From positions 434,001-498,000 of the forward strand of contig NZ_CP032698.1 in NCBI RefSeq assembly GCF_003627815.1: a stretch of DNA of 64,000 nt, read 5' to 3'. The stretch is from Streptomyces hundungensis (GTDB lineage Bacteria > Actinomycetota > Actinomycetes > Streptomycetales > Streptomycetaceae). The notes under the pieces were generated by a model that was not told the DNA's origin, searched no databases, and saw only the letters and a list, made by a program, of their open reading frames with translations. Position numbers and translations under genes: made by a program. The stretch's first letter is position 1; every line of letters begins with the position of its first letter. Of this stretch, positions 28,201 to 37,572 are shown one piece after another.

Positions 28201-29418
28201 ATGCGTCGCAATTTCCTGTCCGCGCGGATCCTGATCGCCGCGCCCACCACCGTCGTCACAGGCCTGCTGCCCTTGGCCGGCACCGCAAACGCAGCCCCGG
28301 ACAGCAAGCCGCTGCCGCCGGTGACCGTCCTTGTCGACAAGGGCACAGCAAGCGGCGGGGACATCTTCATCTCGCCGAACTCGGCGAACAGCGCCTACTC
28401 CAGCGGCGTGGAGATCCTGACCGGTGACGGCAAGCGTGTCGTGTGGTCTCACAAGGTACCGGCCGGGCAGCAGGCCGCGGACTTCCGTGCCCAGACCTAC
28501 CGGGGCAAGCCGGTCCTGACGTGGTGGCAGGGCACGGGGCTCGGCTCCCTCGCGAGCGGGGTGAACTACATCTATGACGATGCGTATCGGAAGGTCGGCG
28601 AGGTACATGCCGGCAACGGGTATACGGCCGACGGGCACGAGTTCCTGATCACCAGCCGTGACACGGCACTCATCCTCGCGTACAAGCAGGAGACAGCCGA
28701 TCTCACGGGCATCGGCGGCTCCGCGCACCAGGCAGTCATCGACGGGGTGGTACAGGAGATAGACATCCGCACGGGCCGAGTCCTGTTCCAGTGGAAGGCG
28801 GCCGATCACGTGCCGTATGCGCAGAGCGAGCAGCCACTGCCGGCGTCACCGGACAAGCCATGGGACTGGTTCCACATCAATGCAGTGAAGCCCGACGCCG
28901 ATGGGGATCTGCTCATCGACGCCCGGAACACCTGGGCCACGTACAAGGTCGACCGGCACGCCGGCAGCGTTGTGTGGCAGCTCGGCGGCAAGGCCAGCAC
29001 ATTCAAGGAACAGGCCGCGCCCGGCCAGTACTTGAACACAGCGGGGACCGTCTTCTCATGGCAGCACGATCCCGAACCGCTCGGCGGTGGCCTATACAGC
29101 TGGTTCGACAACGAGTCCGCGGGCGCCGCAAACACCGGGACCGGCGCGGTGGAGGAACTCCCGTTCAGCCGTGTCGTCACCGTCCGCCTCGATGAGAGGG
29201 CGCGTACCGCGACGCTGGTGAAGTCCACGAACCAGCCGGACTACCTCAGCGCATCCTCGCAAGGCAACGCGCAACCACTGCGCAGGGGAGGGACGTTCGT
29301 CGGCTGGGGATCGCTCCCATACATTTCCGAGTTCAACGCCTCGGGGAAGGTCGTGTTCAAGGCACAGTTCCCCACGGGCGTCAACAGCTACCGCGCGTAC
29401 CGCTCCCCCTGGAAGTAG
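28201..29418 (+). CDS. Secreted arylsulfotransferase-family (ASST) protein
   Basis: 405 residues from ATG 28201 (MRRNFLSARILIAAPTTVV). Signal peptide: Arg-rich start, hydrophobic core, ANAAP cleavage near residue 31. The body matches Arylsulfotrans (ASST) beta-propeller proteins: VLTWWQGTG, YNYIYDD-like repeats (GVNYIYDDAYRKVGEV), DGHEFLITSRDTALI, VQEIDIRTGRVLFQW, then WDWFHINAVKPDADGDLLID, VVWQLGGKAS and FSWQHDPEP. His residues in DWFHIN and SWQHDPE are the family's candidate active-site residues. It would act outside the cell, transferring sulfate between phenolic compounds or serving a related role. Monocistronic. Confidence 0.88.
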   Translation: MRRNFLSARILIAAPTTVVTGLLPLAGTANAAPDSKPLPPVTVLVDKGTASGGDIFISPNSANSAYSSGVEILTGDGKRVVWSHKVPAGQQAADFRAQTYRGKPVLTWWQGTGLGSLASGVNYIYDDAYRKVGEVHAGNGYTADGHEFLITSRDTALILAYKQETADLTGIGGSAHQAVIDGVVQEIDIRTGRVLFQWKAADHVPYAQSEQPLPASPDKPWDWFHINAVKPDADGDLLIDARNTWATYKVDRHAGSVVWQLGGKASTFKEQAAPGQYLNTAGTVFSWQHDPEPLGGGLYSWFDNESAGAANTGTGAVEELPFSRVVTVRLDERARTATLVKSTNQPDYLSASSQGNAQPLRRGGTFVGWGSLPYISEFNASGKVVFKAQFPTGVNSYRAYRSPWK

Positions 29419-29673
29419 GCCAGGATCGAGAAAAACAGTAACCTGCCGAAGATCGCTCGCTCGGGTGTTCCACCCGGCCGGGCTGATCAGCGCTAGACAC
29501 GGCACCCGACCACTCGTCGGCTGCACCTCCCGCTCGCCGCAACGAAGGCGAGCGGCCAGGCGTGATCGCTGCCGCCGATGATTAAGACGGTTAGATCTCC
29601 ACGCGAATCCGGTGATCATCACAGACCATGATCCACTTCTGGGGACAGTGCCGCTAAACGAGAAACCGAGACC

Positions 29674-29988
29674 ATGGCCAAACACTGCTGCGAGGCGATG
29701 AGCCGTTGCGTGAACGCGCCTTGCGACCAGCACAACGACCCCTTCGACTGTCCGGACGCATTGATCAAGTTCAGTGCCAAGTTCCAGGAGTACGGGCTGA
29801 TCATCCACGACGGCGGCACATCGAGCAGCACCATCGACTTCTGCCCCTGGTGCGGACGACGCCTTCCCCAATCACAGCGGGACCGATGGTTTGATGAACT
29901 GGAACGCCGCGGGATCGACCCGGGGGAGGACGAAGTCCCAGCCGAGTTCCAGGACGACCGCTGGCTCACCATCCCACCTCGCAACTGA
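29674..29988 (+). CDS. DUF6980-family cysteine-rich protein
   Basis: 104 residues from ATG 29674. Conserved features: MAKHCCEAM start, CDQHNDPFDCPDALIKF, IIHDGGTSSSTIDFCPWCGR and RRLP, then DRWFDELERRGIDP. The Cys pairs (CC, C...C, CPWC) suggest a metal-binding or redox fold. This matches the DUF6980 family as I recall it; its function is unknown. Cytoplasmic, with no operon partner. Confidence 0.7.
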   Translation: MAKHCCEAMSRCVNAPCDQHNDPFDCPDALIKFSAKFQEYGLIIHDGGTSSSTIDFCPWCGRRLPQSQRDRWFDELERRGIDPGEDEVPAEFQDDRWLTIPPRN

Positions 29989-30168
29989 CGAACCAACAGC
30001 CAGACGCCGGGCGAAGGGATAGTGATCCGGTTCTACCCAAGAGGCAGGGGCAAGGAAGTTCAACGTCGCGCGCGCAAGGGGGCCTTGACGATGACGGTCG
30101 GCCACGCCCCCGGCCTCTCAGTCTTCAAGATCCCCGGCTCGTCCCCGCGATCAGAGCTGCGTCTCCTA

Positions 30169-31325
30169 CTGATCTTTTCGTAAGTTCAGTGGGCATAGTG
30201 GCGGTGTAGGTGGGACGCTGTCGGGATGGCTTATCAAGCTTCGCCTATGGCCGCCGGATCGCCACTTCCTCCTTTGTCGCGGCCGCAGTTGGCGGAAGCG
30301 CGTCGCGTTCGGGCGGTGGAGTTGTTCGAGGAGGATGTCTCGAATGCGGAGATCGCGCGGGCGGTAGGGGTATGTGCCGAGAGCGTGCGGCGATGGCGTC
30401 GGGTGTGGGAGAAGGACGGTGCTTCCGCGTTGCGGCGGCGGGCATCTACCGGGCGCCCGCCCAAACTGGACGACTCCCAGGTCGAGGCGGTTCGGACCGC
30501 GTTGGACCGCGGCGCCCAGGCTCATGGTTTCGAGGCCGACTTGTGGACTCTGGAACGTGTCGGAGAGATCGTTGCCCGGGTGACAGGGGTGGTGTTGTCC
30601 AGGGCATCGGTGTGGCGGCTGCTGACGGGCCGACTGGGATGGAGTCTTCAGCGCCCTGAGCGGCGGGCGGTCGAGCGGGATGAGTCGGAGATCGCCCGCT
30701 GGGTCTCCCACGAGTGGCCGCGCATCAAAAAAGGGCGGTGAACACACGTGCCTGGATCGTGTTCCTCGACGAATCAGGCGTCTCACTCTTGCCGCAGGTC
30801 CGTCGCACCTACGCACCCCGAGGACGGACCCCGCTCCTTCGCCACCGCCTGAACTGGAAGCGGGCGTCGATGGCCGGCGCCCTGGGCTACCACTCCACCG
30901 ACCCCGAACGCGGGGCACGACTGTGTTTCCATCTCAAGCCCGGCAGCTACGACACTCTCGGACTCATCGAAGTCCTGGAACAGATGAAGGTGTTCTACCG
31001 CGGCGAGGACGTGGTTCTGGTCTGGGACGGCCTGTCCGCTCACTGGAGCCGGGCCATGCGGGCATGGGTCGCCGAACAGGACTGGCTCACACTCGAGCGA
31101 TTACCCGCCTACGCACCCGAGCTGAACCCGGTGGAACTGTTGTGGTCCTCGCTCAAGAAACGTGAACTCGCCAACCTCGCCGGCGACCACCTCGCAGACG
31201 TCGCCGACGCCACCGAACAAGGCATCCACCGCATCAACAACAATCCACAACTCCCCTGGTCATTCCTCACCCACACCGGACTCACCATCCACCCACCACA
31301 CCCACCGAACTTACGAAAAGATCAG
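30169..31325 (+). mobile_element. IS630-family element inserted in the CTAG left of an IS701 element
   Basis: 1,157 bp with perfect 19-bp inverted repeats, CTGATCTTTTCGTAAGTTC at the left (30169-30187) and its complement at the right (31307-31325). TA flanks both ends (30167-30168, 31326-31327), the IS630 target duplication. Removing the element restores C-TA-G, the target duplication of the neighbouring IS701 element. It carries two overlapping transposase frames. Confidence 0.92.
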
Positions 31326-31328
31326 TAG
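30226..31328 (+). CDS. IS630-family transposase, two frames joined by programmed -1 frameshift
   Basis: The first frame (30226-30741) has the HTH region VSNAEIARAVGVCAESVRRW then RALDRGAQAHGFEADLW; the second (open from 30714) has the DDE domain: AWIVFLDESGVSLLPQVRRT (Asp), VLVWDGLSAHWSR (Asp), LPAYAPELNPVELLWSSLK (Glu). They are joined at AAAAAAG (30727-30733), a classical -1 slippery heptamer. The stop TAG is made from the right target-duplication TA plus the next G, so the reading frame ends exactly at the element boundary. No damage is visible; probably active. Confidence 0.88.
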
Positions 31329-32682
31329 TACCGCAATCACAGTTATGGGGTGTGTCCGCGTTGTTTGTAGTGGCTGTCGCGGGCACGTGTCTGGCTGAGT
31401 CTTCGCCAGTGTGACCAGTGCAGATGGTGGTGGATGGTGAGGTGGGCGGGGTGGAGAAGGTGGCCGATGAGGCGGCGTATCTCCGCTACGGACAGCGGTA
31501 TCAGGCCACCGCTGTTTCCCCTTTTGAGAGTTCGCAGGCGCGGACGGCGGTGAGGGCCGCGAGGGCGGCCATGGCCAGGGTGATGTGCCGGTACCAGGCG
31601 TGGTAGAGACGGACTTGGTAGTGGTCCAGGCCGCACTCGCCCTTCGCGGTCTGGAAGCATTCTTCGACTGCCCAGCGGGCGCCGGCCACCCTGACCAGGT
31701 CTTTCAGCCGGGTAGCGACGGGGCCGTAGCAGACGTAGTAGGCGAGGTCCGTGGGGTCTTTGAGGCTCCGGCGGGCCAGGACCCAGTGGCCGTGGCCGTT
31801 CTCCCACCAGATCCGGATCGGGATCCGCGCCCACTGGTACATGCGCTCGCCATGGGATCCCTTCCCGGCGGACAGGCGCTTCCACGCCTGCGGCGCGAGA
31901 CCGGTGACGAGGTCGTCGACACGGCGTTCACCCATGCCGCGGGTGATGACGGTGTCGCTGGTCTTCACGCACATCACATGGCTGATGGCCCGCTGTTCCA
32001 TCCAGCACCTGAGGGATTTCGACTGTCCGTAGGCCTCGTCCGCGGTGACCCACGCGAACGGGACGCCGGCCTCCACCGCACGAAGGAGCATGGCCTTGAA
32101 GTGCTCCGTCTTCGTCGCGAACAACACCTCGTCCGGAATCCCCGCGTCCCGGCACCGCTCACGGTCGTCCGTCCACGAGGCGGGCACATACAGCTCCCGG
32201 TCGATCAGAGCCCGGCCTTTCGGCGAGGCGTAGGCCAGAAAGGTGCCGACCTGGCAATTTTCCGTACGTCCAGCCGTTCCGGAATACTGCCGCTGGACGC
32301 CGGCCGAGCGCACACCCTTCTTCAGGAAGCCAGTGTCGTCCCCGATCAGGACGCCGTCCTTGTCACCGATCGTCTCCACAACGTAGTCCCGCACATCGTC
32401 ACGGACTGCGTCCGCGTCCCAGTCCGCCTCGCCCAACAGCCGCTGCATCCCGATCGGCAGCCGGTCACCAGCCCGTTCCGCCAGAGTCCAGCCGTTCTTC
32501 CGCTCCAATGGAGCGATCAGGCCTCGCATATACGCAAGCGCCCGCGCACGAGGCTCCGACCTCACGAAACGCGACGCGAACCTGGCATGTAAACCCGCCA
32601 GCACCCCGTCCCACTGCCCAACCAACCCCACCCCGAGCTCAGCCATACACCAACTCAACCACACACAAGTGTGATTGCAGTA
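31329..32682 (-). mobile_element. IS701-family element in a stack of three ISs
   Basis: About 1,354 bp. The ends are TACCGCAATCAC (31329-31340) and GTGATTGCAGTA (32671-32682), 12-bp inverted repeats with one mismatch. CTAG lies at the right (32683-32686). The matching left CTAG has been split by the IS630 element (C30166-TA and G31328). It encodes a DDE transposase on the minus strand. Confidence 0.8.
31501..32646 (-). CDS. IS701-family transposase, C-terminus frameshifted
   Basis: 381 residues from ATG 32646 (MAELGVGLVGQWDGVLAGLH). IS701 signatures: RALAYMRGLIAPLERKNGW, then LIGDDTGFLKKGVRSAGVQR (Asp), AWVTADEAYGQSKSLRCWM (Asp), AVEECFQTAKGECGLDHYQV (Glu). The frame stops after ACELSKGETAVA. 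The usual terminal LIPLSVAEIRRLIGHLLHPA segment lies in the -1 frame down to 31343, across TCAAAAGGGG. Either one base has been lost or gained, or the tail is reached by slippage. The catalytic core is complete. Confidence 0.82.
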   Translation of the reverse strand: MAELGVGLVGQWDGVLAGLHARFASRFVRSEPRARALAYMRGLIAPLERKNGWTLAERAGDRLPIGMQRLLGEADWDADAVRDDVRDYVVETIGDKDGVLIGDDTGFLKKGVRSAGVQRQYSGTAGRTENCQVGTFLAYASPKGRALIDRELYVPASWTDDRERCRDAGIPDEVLFATKTEHFKAMLLRAVEAGVPFAWVTADEAYGQSKSLRCWMEQRAISHVMCVKTSDTVITRGMGERRVDDLVTGLAPQAWKRLSAGKGSHGERMYQWARIPIRIWWENGHGHWVLARRSLKDPTDLAYYVCYGPVATRLKDLVRVAGARWAVEECFQTAKGECGLDHYQVRLYHAWYRHITLAMAALAALTAVRACELSKGETAVA

Positions 32683-32686
32683 CTAG

Positions 32687-33756
32687 GGCGTGTGTGATGT
32701 CGTGATCAGTCGGCGGTTTTCACGAGGTCGTCGATCCAGATCATGGCGGCGCGGAGGTGGAGGCCGGCGAGGTAGCTGTCCGGGGTTTTGTCGTAGCGGG
32801 TGGCGATGCCTCGCCAGGCTTTCAGCTTGTTGATCAGACGCTCGACGGTGTTCCGTTCCTTGTAGAGGCCGGGGTCGTGGCTGATGGGCCGGCCGCCTCG
32901 CGCGCCCTTCTTCCTGCGTTGGCGGCCTGGTCCCTCTTCTCTGGGATGACGGCCTTGATTCCGCGTTTGCGCAGGTAGGCGCGGTTGCCGCGGGACGAGT
33001 AGGCCTTGTCCCCGGCGACCGCGCCGGGCGTTGTGCGAGGGCGGCCGACGGGCAGGCGAACTCGAACCTTCTTGAGCACGGGGATGAACTGCGGGCTGCC
33101 CCCGGCCTGCCCGGCGGTCAGGACCAGCGCGAGCGGACGGCACTGGCGGTCCGCGGCGAGGTGAATCTTGCTGGTGAGGCCGCCCCGGGACCTGCCGAGC
33201 AGGCTTGCTTCAGGCGGATCCTGCGTCGGCGCCGGATGCGCCGGCGTTCGTCCTGTCCGTTCTGTTCCTCCGAGCCGCCCCCTTTTGGCGGGCTGTCTCC
33301 TCTTCCCGCACGGCTTCTTCCAAGGTCTTCATGAGGTGCTTGCTGACCCGCATGCCCGCGGCATCGTGGTGAGCACGAACCGTGGTGGAGTCCACACTGA
33401 CCAGCGACAAGTCCGTCCCGCCGACGCCGGCCCCCTGGGCGATCAGGCCTTCCAGCAGAGCGGTGAACACACCCGCGTCCCGCCACACGCGAAAGCGGCC
33501 GTAGACGGTCGCCCAGGGTCCGAACTCGGCAGGCATCTCCCGCCACTGCCCACTGGAACGGAACCGCCAGATCACACCCTCGAACTGCTCCCGCAACCGC
33601 TCCGGATACGGCCCGTACCTACCGATCGGCAGATACGGCTCGATGAACTTCCACTGAACATTAGTGAGTTGCCTCCGCGTCACGACAACAGTCCTACCGG
33701 ACTCCACCCCGCTAACGGGGCAGAACCCAACAGTTGATCACGACATCACACAGGCC
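32687..33756 (-). mobile_element. IS5-type element between CTAG sites (decayed)
   Basis: 1,070 bp. The left end begins GGCGTGTGTGATGTCGTGAT; the right end is its complement with one mismatch (22-bp repeats). CTAG lies at both sides (32683-32686, shared with the IS701 element, and 33757-33760). The transposase is on the minus strand and is frameshifted. It differs in sequence from the IS5-type element at 10727. Confidence 0.85.
32706..33707 (-). pseudogene. IS5-family transposase, frameshifted
   Basis: OrfA (33707-33210) has LTNVQWKFIEPYLPIGRYGP, GVIWRFRSSGQWREMPAEFG and SLVSVDSTTVRAHHDAAGMR (first Asp). OrfB in the next frame has LGRSRGGLTSKIHLA, AVAGDKAYSSRGNRAYLRKR and GIKAVIPEKRDQAAN. At about 32918 one base is missing (AACGCAGG where AACCGCAGG is expected); the ending GARGGRPISHDPGLYKERNT then RLINKLKAWRGIATRYDK is in another frame. 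The OrfA/OrfB shift may be programmed; the second shift is damage. Confidence 0.75.
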
Positions 33757-33920
33757 CTAGTTTTCCGGAACGCGGCGTGTCCGGCAGGGTCCCGATGTGG
33801 CCCCCGCATCGGCCCAACCCTCAATGGCAGGGCGTTCTGACGTCGTCCGACACAAGATCGTTCTCACGGGATCCCCTGTACGCCAACTGCTCACACCCGG
33901 CAACGCCCCACCGGGGCGCG

Positions 33921-34058
33921 CTACTTCCTTCGTCTGCGGATCAAGCCGGTCACAACGAAGACTGCCGCGACCAGGAAGACGACCACGAACGCCACCTGCC
34001 CCCACGCCGGAAGCTCCGTAGGATGGCTGTTCACCGCGGCCAGCCGCGAATTCATCAT
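33921..34058 (-). CDS. Possible small single-pass membrane protein
   Basis: 45 residues from ATG 34058. Layout: short N-terminus, one strong hydrophobic span (QVAFVVVFLVAAVFVVTGL), and a basic stop-transfer tail IRRRRK. The composition is convincing for a small membrane protein, but the ribosome site is weak and no family is recognised. Confidence 0.35.
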   Translation of the reverse strand: MMNSRLAAVNSHPTELPAWGQVAFVVVFLVAAVFVVTGLIRRRRK

Positions 34059-34239
34059 GTGCGTACTGTTCCCGCAAACCCACGCCCCAGACGGGCCGGA
34101 AACGGACGCACGGCTACCGAATCCCGCACTCCCCCGGAGCTCACGATGTGCTCCAACATTGGGTCGCGGGCCTGCGACGCGACCCCCGCGATCCCATCCT
34201 CGATGGCCCCACGCGCTCCTCGGCCTCGGATGATCACAA

Positions 34240-34560
34240 ACCGGACGTAACGCGATTACGCCGAGGCCCTGCCCGTTGACGCAAGAGGAGGTATTTCCCT
34301 GAAGGCCTTTGAGGACGTCCTCGCCCTTCTTGATCAACTTCTTTGCGGCAGCGGACTCCTCGAGAAACTTCTCGATACCCCCGTCAGGCGCGCAACAACT
34401 TTGAGTATCTCCGCATATTACTTGACGGCCTGGGCCATCTTGCCGACGGAGAGGTTTCCAACAATGGCCCCCGAAGCAACTTTCCAACGGACGCGGCCGC
34501 GTGGTTGCGCACACACCTGCCGGAGCTAGGCGTGGTCGATACGGACCATGACGCCGGTGA
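34240..34560 (-). other. Protein-like but broken stretch
   Basis: The minus strand reads GAIVGNLSVGKMAQAVK and a stop, then in other frames GGIEKFLEESAAAKKLIKKG, EDVLKGLQGNTSSCVNGQG. The composition (Lys-rich amphipathic helix, Cys) differs from neighbouring noise and is unlike the surrounding 70% GC codon use. It may be a decayed gene, possibly a secreted or toxin tail. No start or family is recognised. Confidence 0.25.
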
Positions 34561-34793
34561 CGTGCGTGCGGGCCAGCTTCACCCCCGCCTGAGGGAGGCG
34601 GTCGGGTCCGACGGCGGCTCTGCGGGCGGCGGGGGCGGTGCGGTCGTCGCGGGCGGCCAGGCGGGCTGCGGTTCACACGGTCGGCTCAGCGAGGGCCTGG
34701 AGCCGCTGTGGGTGTGCGCCGCGCGTCGGCGCGCATTGCCCCGCGATGACATCCGCACGACCGGAGATGTCGATAAAGGCACCGCGGCGCGGA

Positions 34794-36252
34794 CTAGCCG
34801 TCCATGTGCCGCCGGGTACGGGTTTCCTTTCTCACCTGGCCTTGGTTGATCGGGGCGAGCGTGACGGTGACGCCCCCTTGGGAGAACGCTCCGCCGTGCC
34901 GCCCATGGAAGCTGGCCGGCAGCGCCGCGCCACCCGCGAGGCTTCCCGACGTGTAGATGTCGATGATGCCTTCATAGCCTTGGTGCTGGACGGCGTCGCT
35001 CGATCCCACGGTCTGCTCGATTGCGATGCGGTCATCGCCGTCCATGGCCACGACCGCGGCGACGTGGTAGGGCCACCCGGACTCGTTCATCGGAGAGGCG
35101 TCCTCGTGGTCGGCGTCCTCCATGTCCCACTGGGTCTCGATGATGGAGAACGCTTCACCGGGATCCGGCCGTTCCTCGCCGTTCCCCACTCCCCGGTTCT
35201 GCGCGTAGGTGACGGCTTCCCGGATGTTGCCGTTGTGCCCGTCGCCCCCGAACACCGCACCGCTGCGGATCCGGCTGGCGTCCTGCCCCATCAGGAGCCG
35301 CTTGCGGTGCATGATTTCCTCGGCAGTGTGCGAACAGTCCGCCAGGAACGTCGTTTCCGGCTCGTACTCCGTGTAGACACCGGTGAGTGTGTCGTTTCCC
35401 ACCTGGAGCGTGAGGGTCACATTCTGCTGCTCAGTGGGCCTACAGTATCGCGGCGCGGCCGCATTGGTACTGCCCCAGATGGTGGTGGTGTCGTACTCGT
35501 TGACGATCATGAAGTACTGACCGGTCGCCGACACCTTCAGGTTCAGTACCTCATGGTCCGGGGCACGGAGAATGCCCTGGTGATACCGCTGGACGACCGC
35601 CGGACCAAGTGTGGGCGTCCGCTCCTGCGCGGTCTCCACGGCGTCCCGCTGCACCGGCGAACTCGCCATGGCCCGCCGCGCGTTGGCTTCCGCCTTCCGC
35701 TCGAACCGGTCCCCCGGGTCGGACAACCTTGAGACCACTGCCGTTGTCCGTGCCCGCCACGGGCCCCTGCCGCTGTTGGATCACATGCGTGAGCTCATGG
35801 GCAAGGGTGTGCTTGTCCGCGCCCCCCTTGCCCATGACGACATGACTGCCTGAAGTGTAGGCATGGGCCCCGACCTCGCCGGCCGAAGCCTGGGCCGCAG
35901 CGTCGTCATGGATACGGACGTCGGAGAAGTCCGCCCCCAGCCGGGACTCCATGTCGGTGCGGGTCGCCTCGTCCAGGGGGCGGCCGGGAGCCTTGAGGAC
36001 ATCGTGGACCGCTGAACGCTGCACGGCCTGCCCATGCCCGCAGCCGGCGTCGTGCTGGTGTTGCTCCTGGACCCAGGCACGGCCTGCCTGGCGCAGCAGC
36101 TGCACCACCGCCACGTTGCCCGCGACCGGCTGAAGGGCCGGCAGCCAGCCCGTCGCCGTCCCGCGCCCCGGCTCGGCGGCCTTACGAGACGGAAGCCGCG
36201 CCTGGTCGCCGGTCTCCCGGGCCGGTCCGCCCCGGGAATACCTTGCAGTCAT
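34794..36252 (-). pseudogene. DUF4157 (eCIS core domain) protein with C-terminal effector-like domain, one-base frameshift
   Basis: It starts at ATG 36252 after GGAAGG (MTARYSRGGPARETGDQAR). The DUF4157 core follows: VHDVLKAPGRPLDEATRTDM, ESRLGADFSDVRIHDDAAAQ, HAYTSGSHVVMGKGGADKHT, LAHELTHVIQQRQG (HExxH). At about 35728 an extra T breaks GSGLKV from SDPGDRFERKAEANARRAM; the rest is open to 34794. Total about 485 residues if repaired. The tail has a Cys in LADCSHTAEEIMHRKRL, a His in GWPYHVAAVVAMDGDDR, and IAIEQTVG, a Cys/His order consistent with a papain-like fold (inference). DUF4157 proteins are cargo or maturation factors of extracellular contractile injection systems. No eCIS structural genes lie in this window. 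Confidence 0.68.
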
Positions 36253-36992
36253 ACGATTACCTTCCAGATGTTCGGGTCACCTGGGGTGAGGGACATCGTC
36301 GGACAGCCTCGAACATCGAGCTAACGCGGGCCTAGCGTTCCCTCAACGCCCCCTCGCTCGCCCGTACCGCCTCGCTCCTGACGCTCTGACAGGCACCGCC
36401 TGGCTTCCTCGCGGCCAACAGAAGCCTTTTCTGGGCGCTAATCCCAAGGCAGGCCGGTCGGCGCAGCTCGGCCTGGCTCGGCGGGTCCGGGTCGTTGAGT
36501 ATGCGGCCATGCCGTAAGCCCTGTGGCGGGGCGCTGACGGCGTGGTGGGATGAGCAAGCCGGGCCGATGCCATAAACGGTCTCCCACCTCACGGATCGGC
36601 AGCGCGCCCTGCTCATCACGGATTCGTCACCGGGCAGCGTTTGGCTTGGTACAAGGACCCGGTTTTTGCGGCGTCCTTCCTCCTGCACCGACAAGCCCGG
36701 CCCGCCGTCTCGGAGCGGATCTTCGATGGTGCTCTGATGGCGCGTCTGTCCGGTCGACAACCACGTCCTGGCCTCTCGAGGATGCGCGGGTGACACAGAC
36801 GGAACCGCCGAACCGGCTCCGGGAAACCGCCGCCGCGAGACGAGACCCACACCCGGGTCACGCCTCCGGTGCAGCCGCATGCCCGACCTATGGTGGAAAC
36901 GGCCCTGGCAGACCACCCGCGCTTCTGGGCCGCCTGACAACCTGAGCACCGCCGCGGCGCTGAACCGCCCCCAGCCCAGTTGCCCCACCGCG
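36253..36992. other. Gene-poor stretch
   Basis: About 740 bp without a supportable gene; all open frames are Arg/Gly/Pro-rich. The start of this stretch holds the promoter side of the DUF4157 gene. Confidence 0.4.
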
Positions 36993-37250
36993 TCACTCCA
37001 ACTTCCGCGGAGCAGGCGGGGCGTCGTCGCGATAGACAGCCTGCGGGATGTCCATCCCGTCCTCGTCCACCAGCAGCGCCCATGGCGAACTTCGGGGCAC
37101 TCGGCGAAGGTGCCGTGCGGCGAAAGTGCCGTGCTTGGTGGTCTGCCCGTTGTACGTGCCCTTGTTCCCCGAAGCCGAATCGACGCGCAGCACCTGGCCG
37201 CCCCGGAACAGCCAAATCTCACTGATCACCGCCACTACTGCACTCACCAC
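36993..37250 (-). CDS. Small hypothetical protein
   Basis: 85 residues from GTG 37250, preceded by GGGGGGAGTGCGCC, a good ribosome site. Sequence features: hydrophobic start VVSAVVAVISEIWLFRGGQV, then SGNKGTYNGQTTKHGTFAAR and SSPWALLVDEDGMDIPQAVY. The residue mix is protein-like and the codon use typical. No family is recognised and no operon partner is present. Confidence 0.45.
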   Translation of the reverse strand: MVSAVVAVISEIWLFRGGQVLRVDSASGNKGTYNGQTTKHGTFAARHLRRVPRSSPWALLVDEDGMDIPQAVYRDDAPPAPRKLE

Positions 37251-37572
37251 GGCGCACTCCCCCCTCGACGCAGGGCCGCCCTCTCGTGAGCGGCACACGC
37301 CACTGCTACGGCATTCGCGGCGTGGTTGCCGTCCCGACGAGCGGAGCGGGCGTCTCGGGATGTAGTCCGCATCCGCCGCAATGACGCCTGCGAACACGGC
37401 ACTTCGACGGGTTCACGCGATTTGGGCCGGAAATGCAACCTGCCCGACTGGGGGCACTTGCCGGATGCTCCGCTGCGAGGCCGTTCTCTTGTCACCTGCC
37501 GAGCTGCCCAGGATGCAGGAATGGCGTGACTCGAGGTTTCGAACAGGGCAACCATGGCGAGGTACTTCGACT

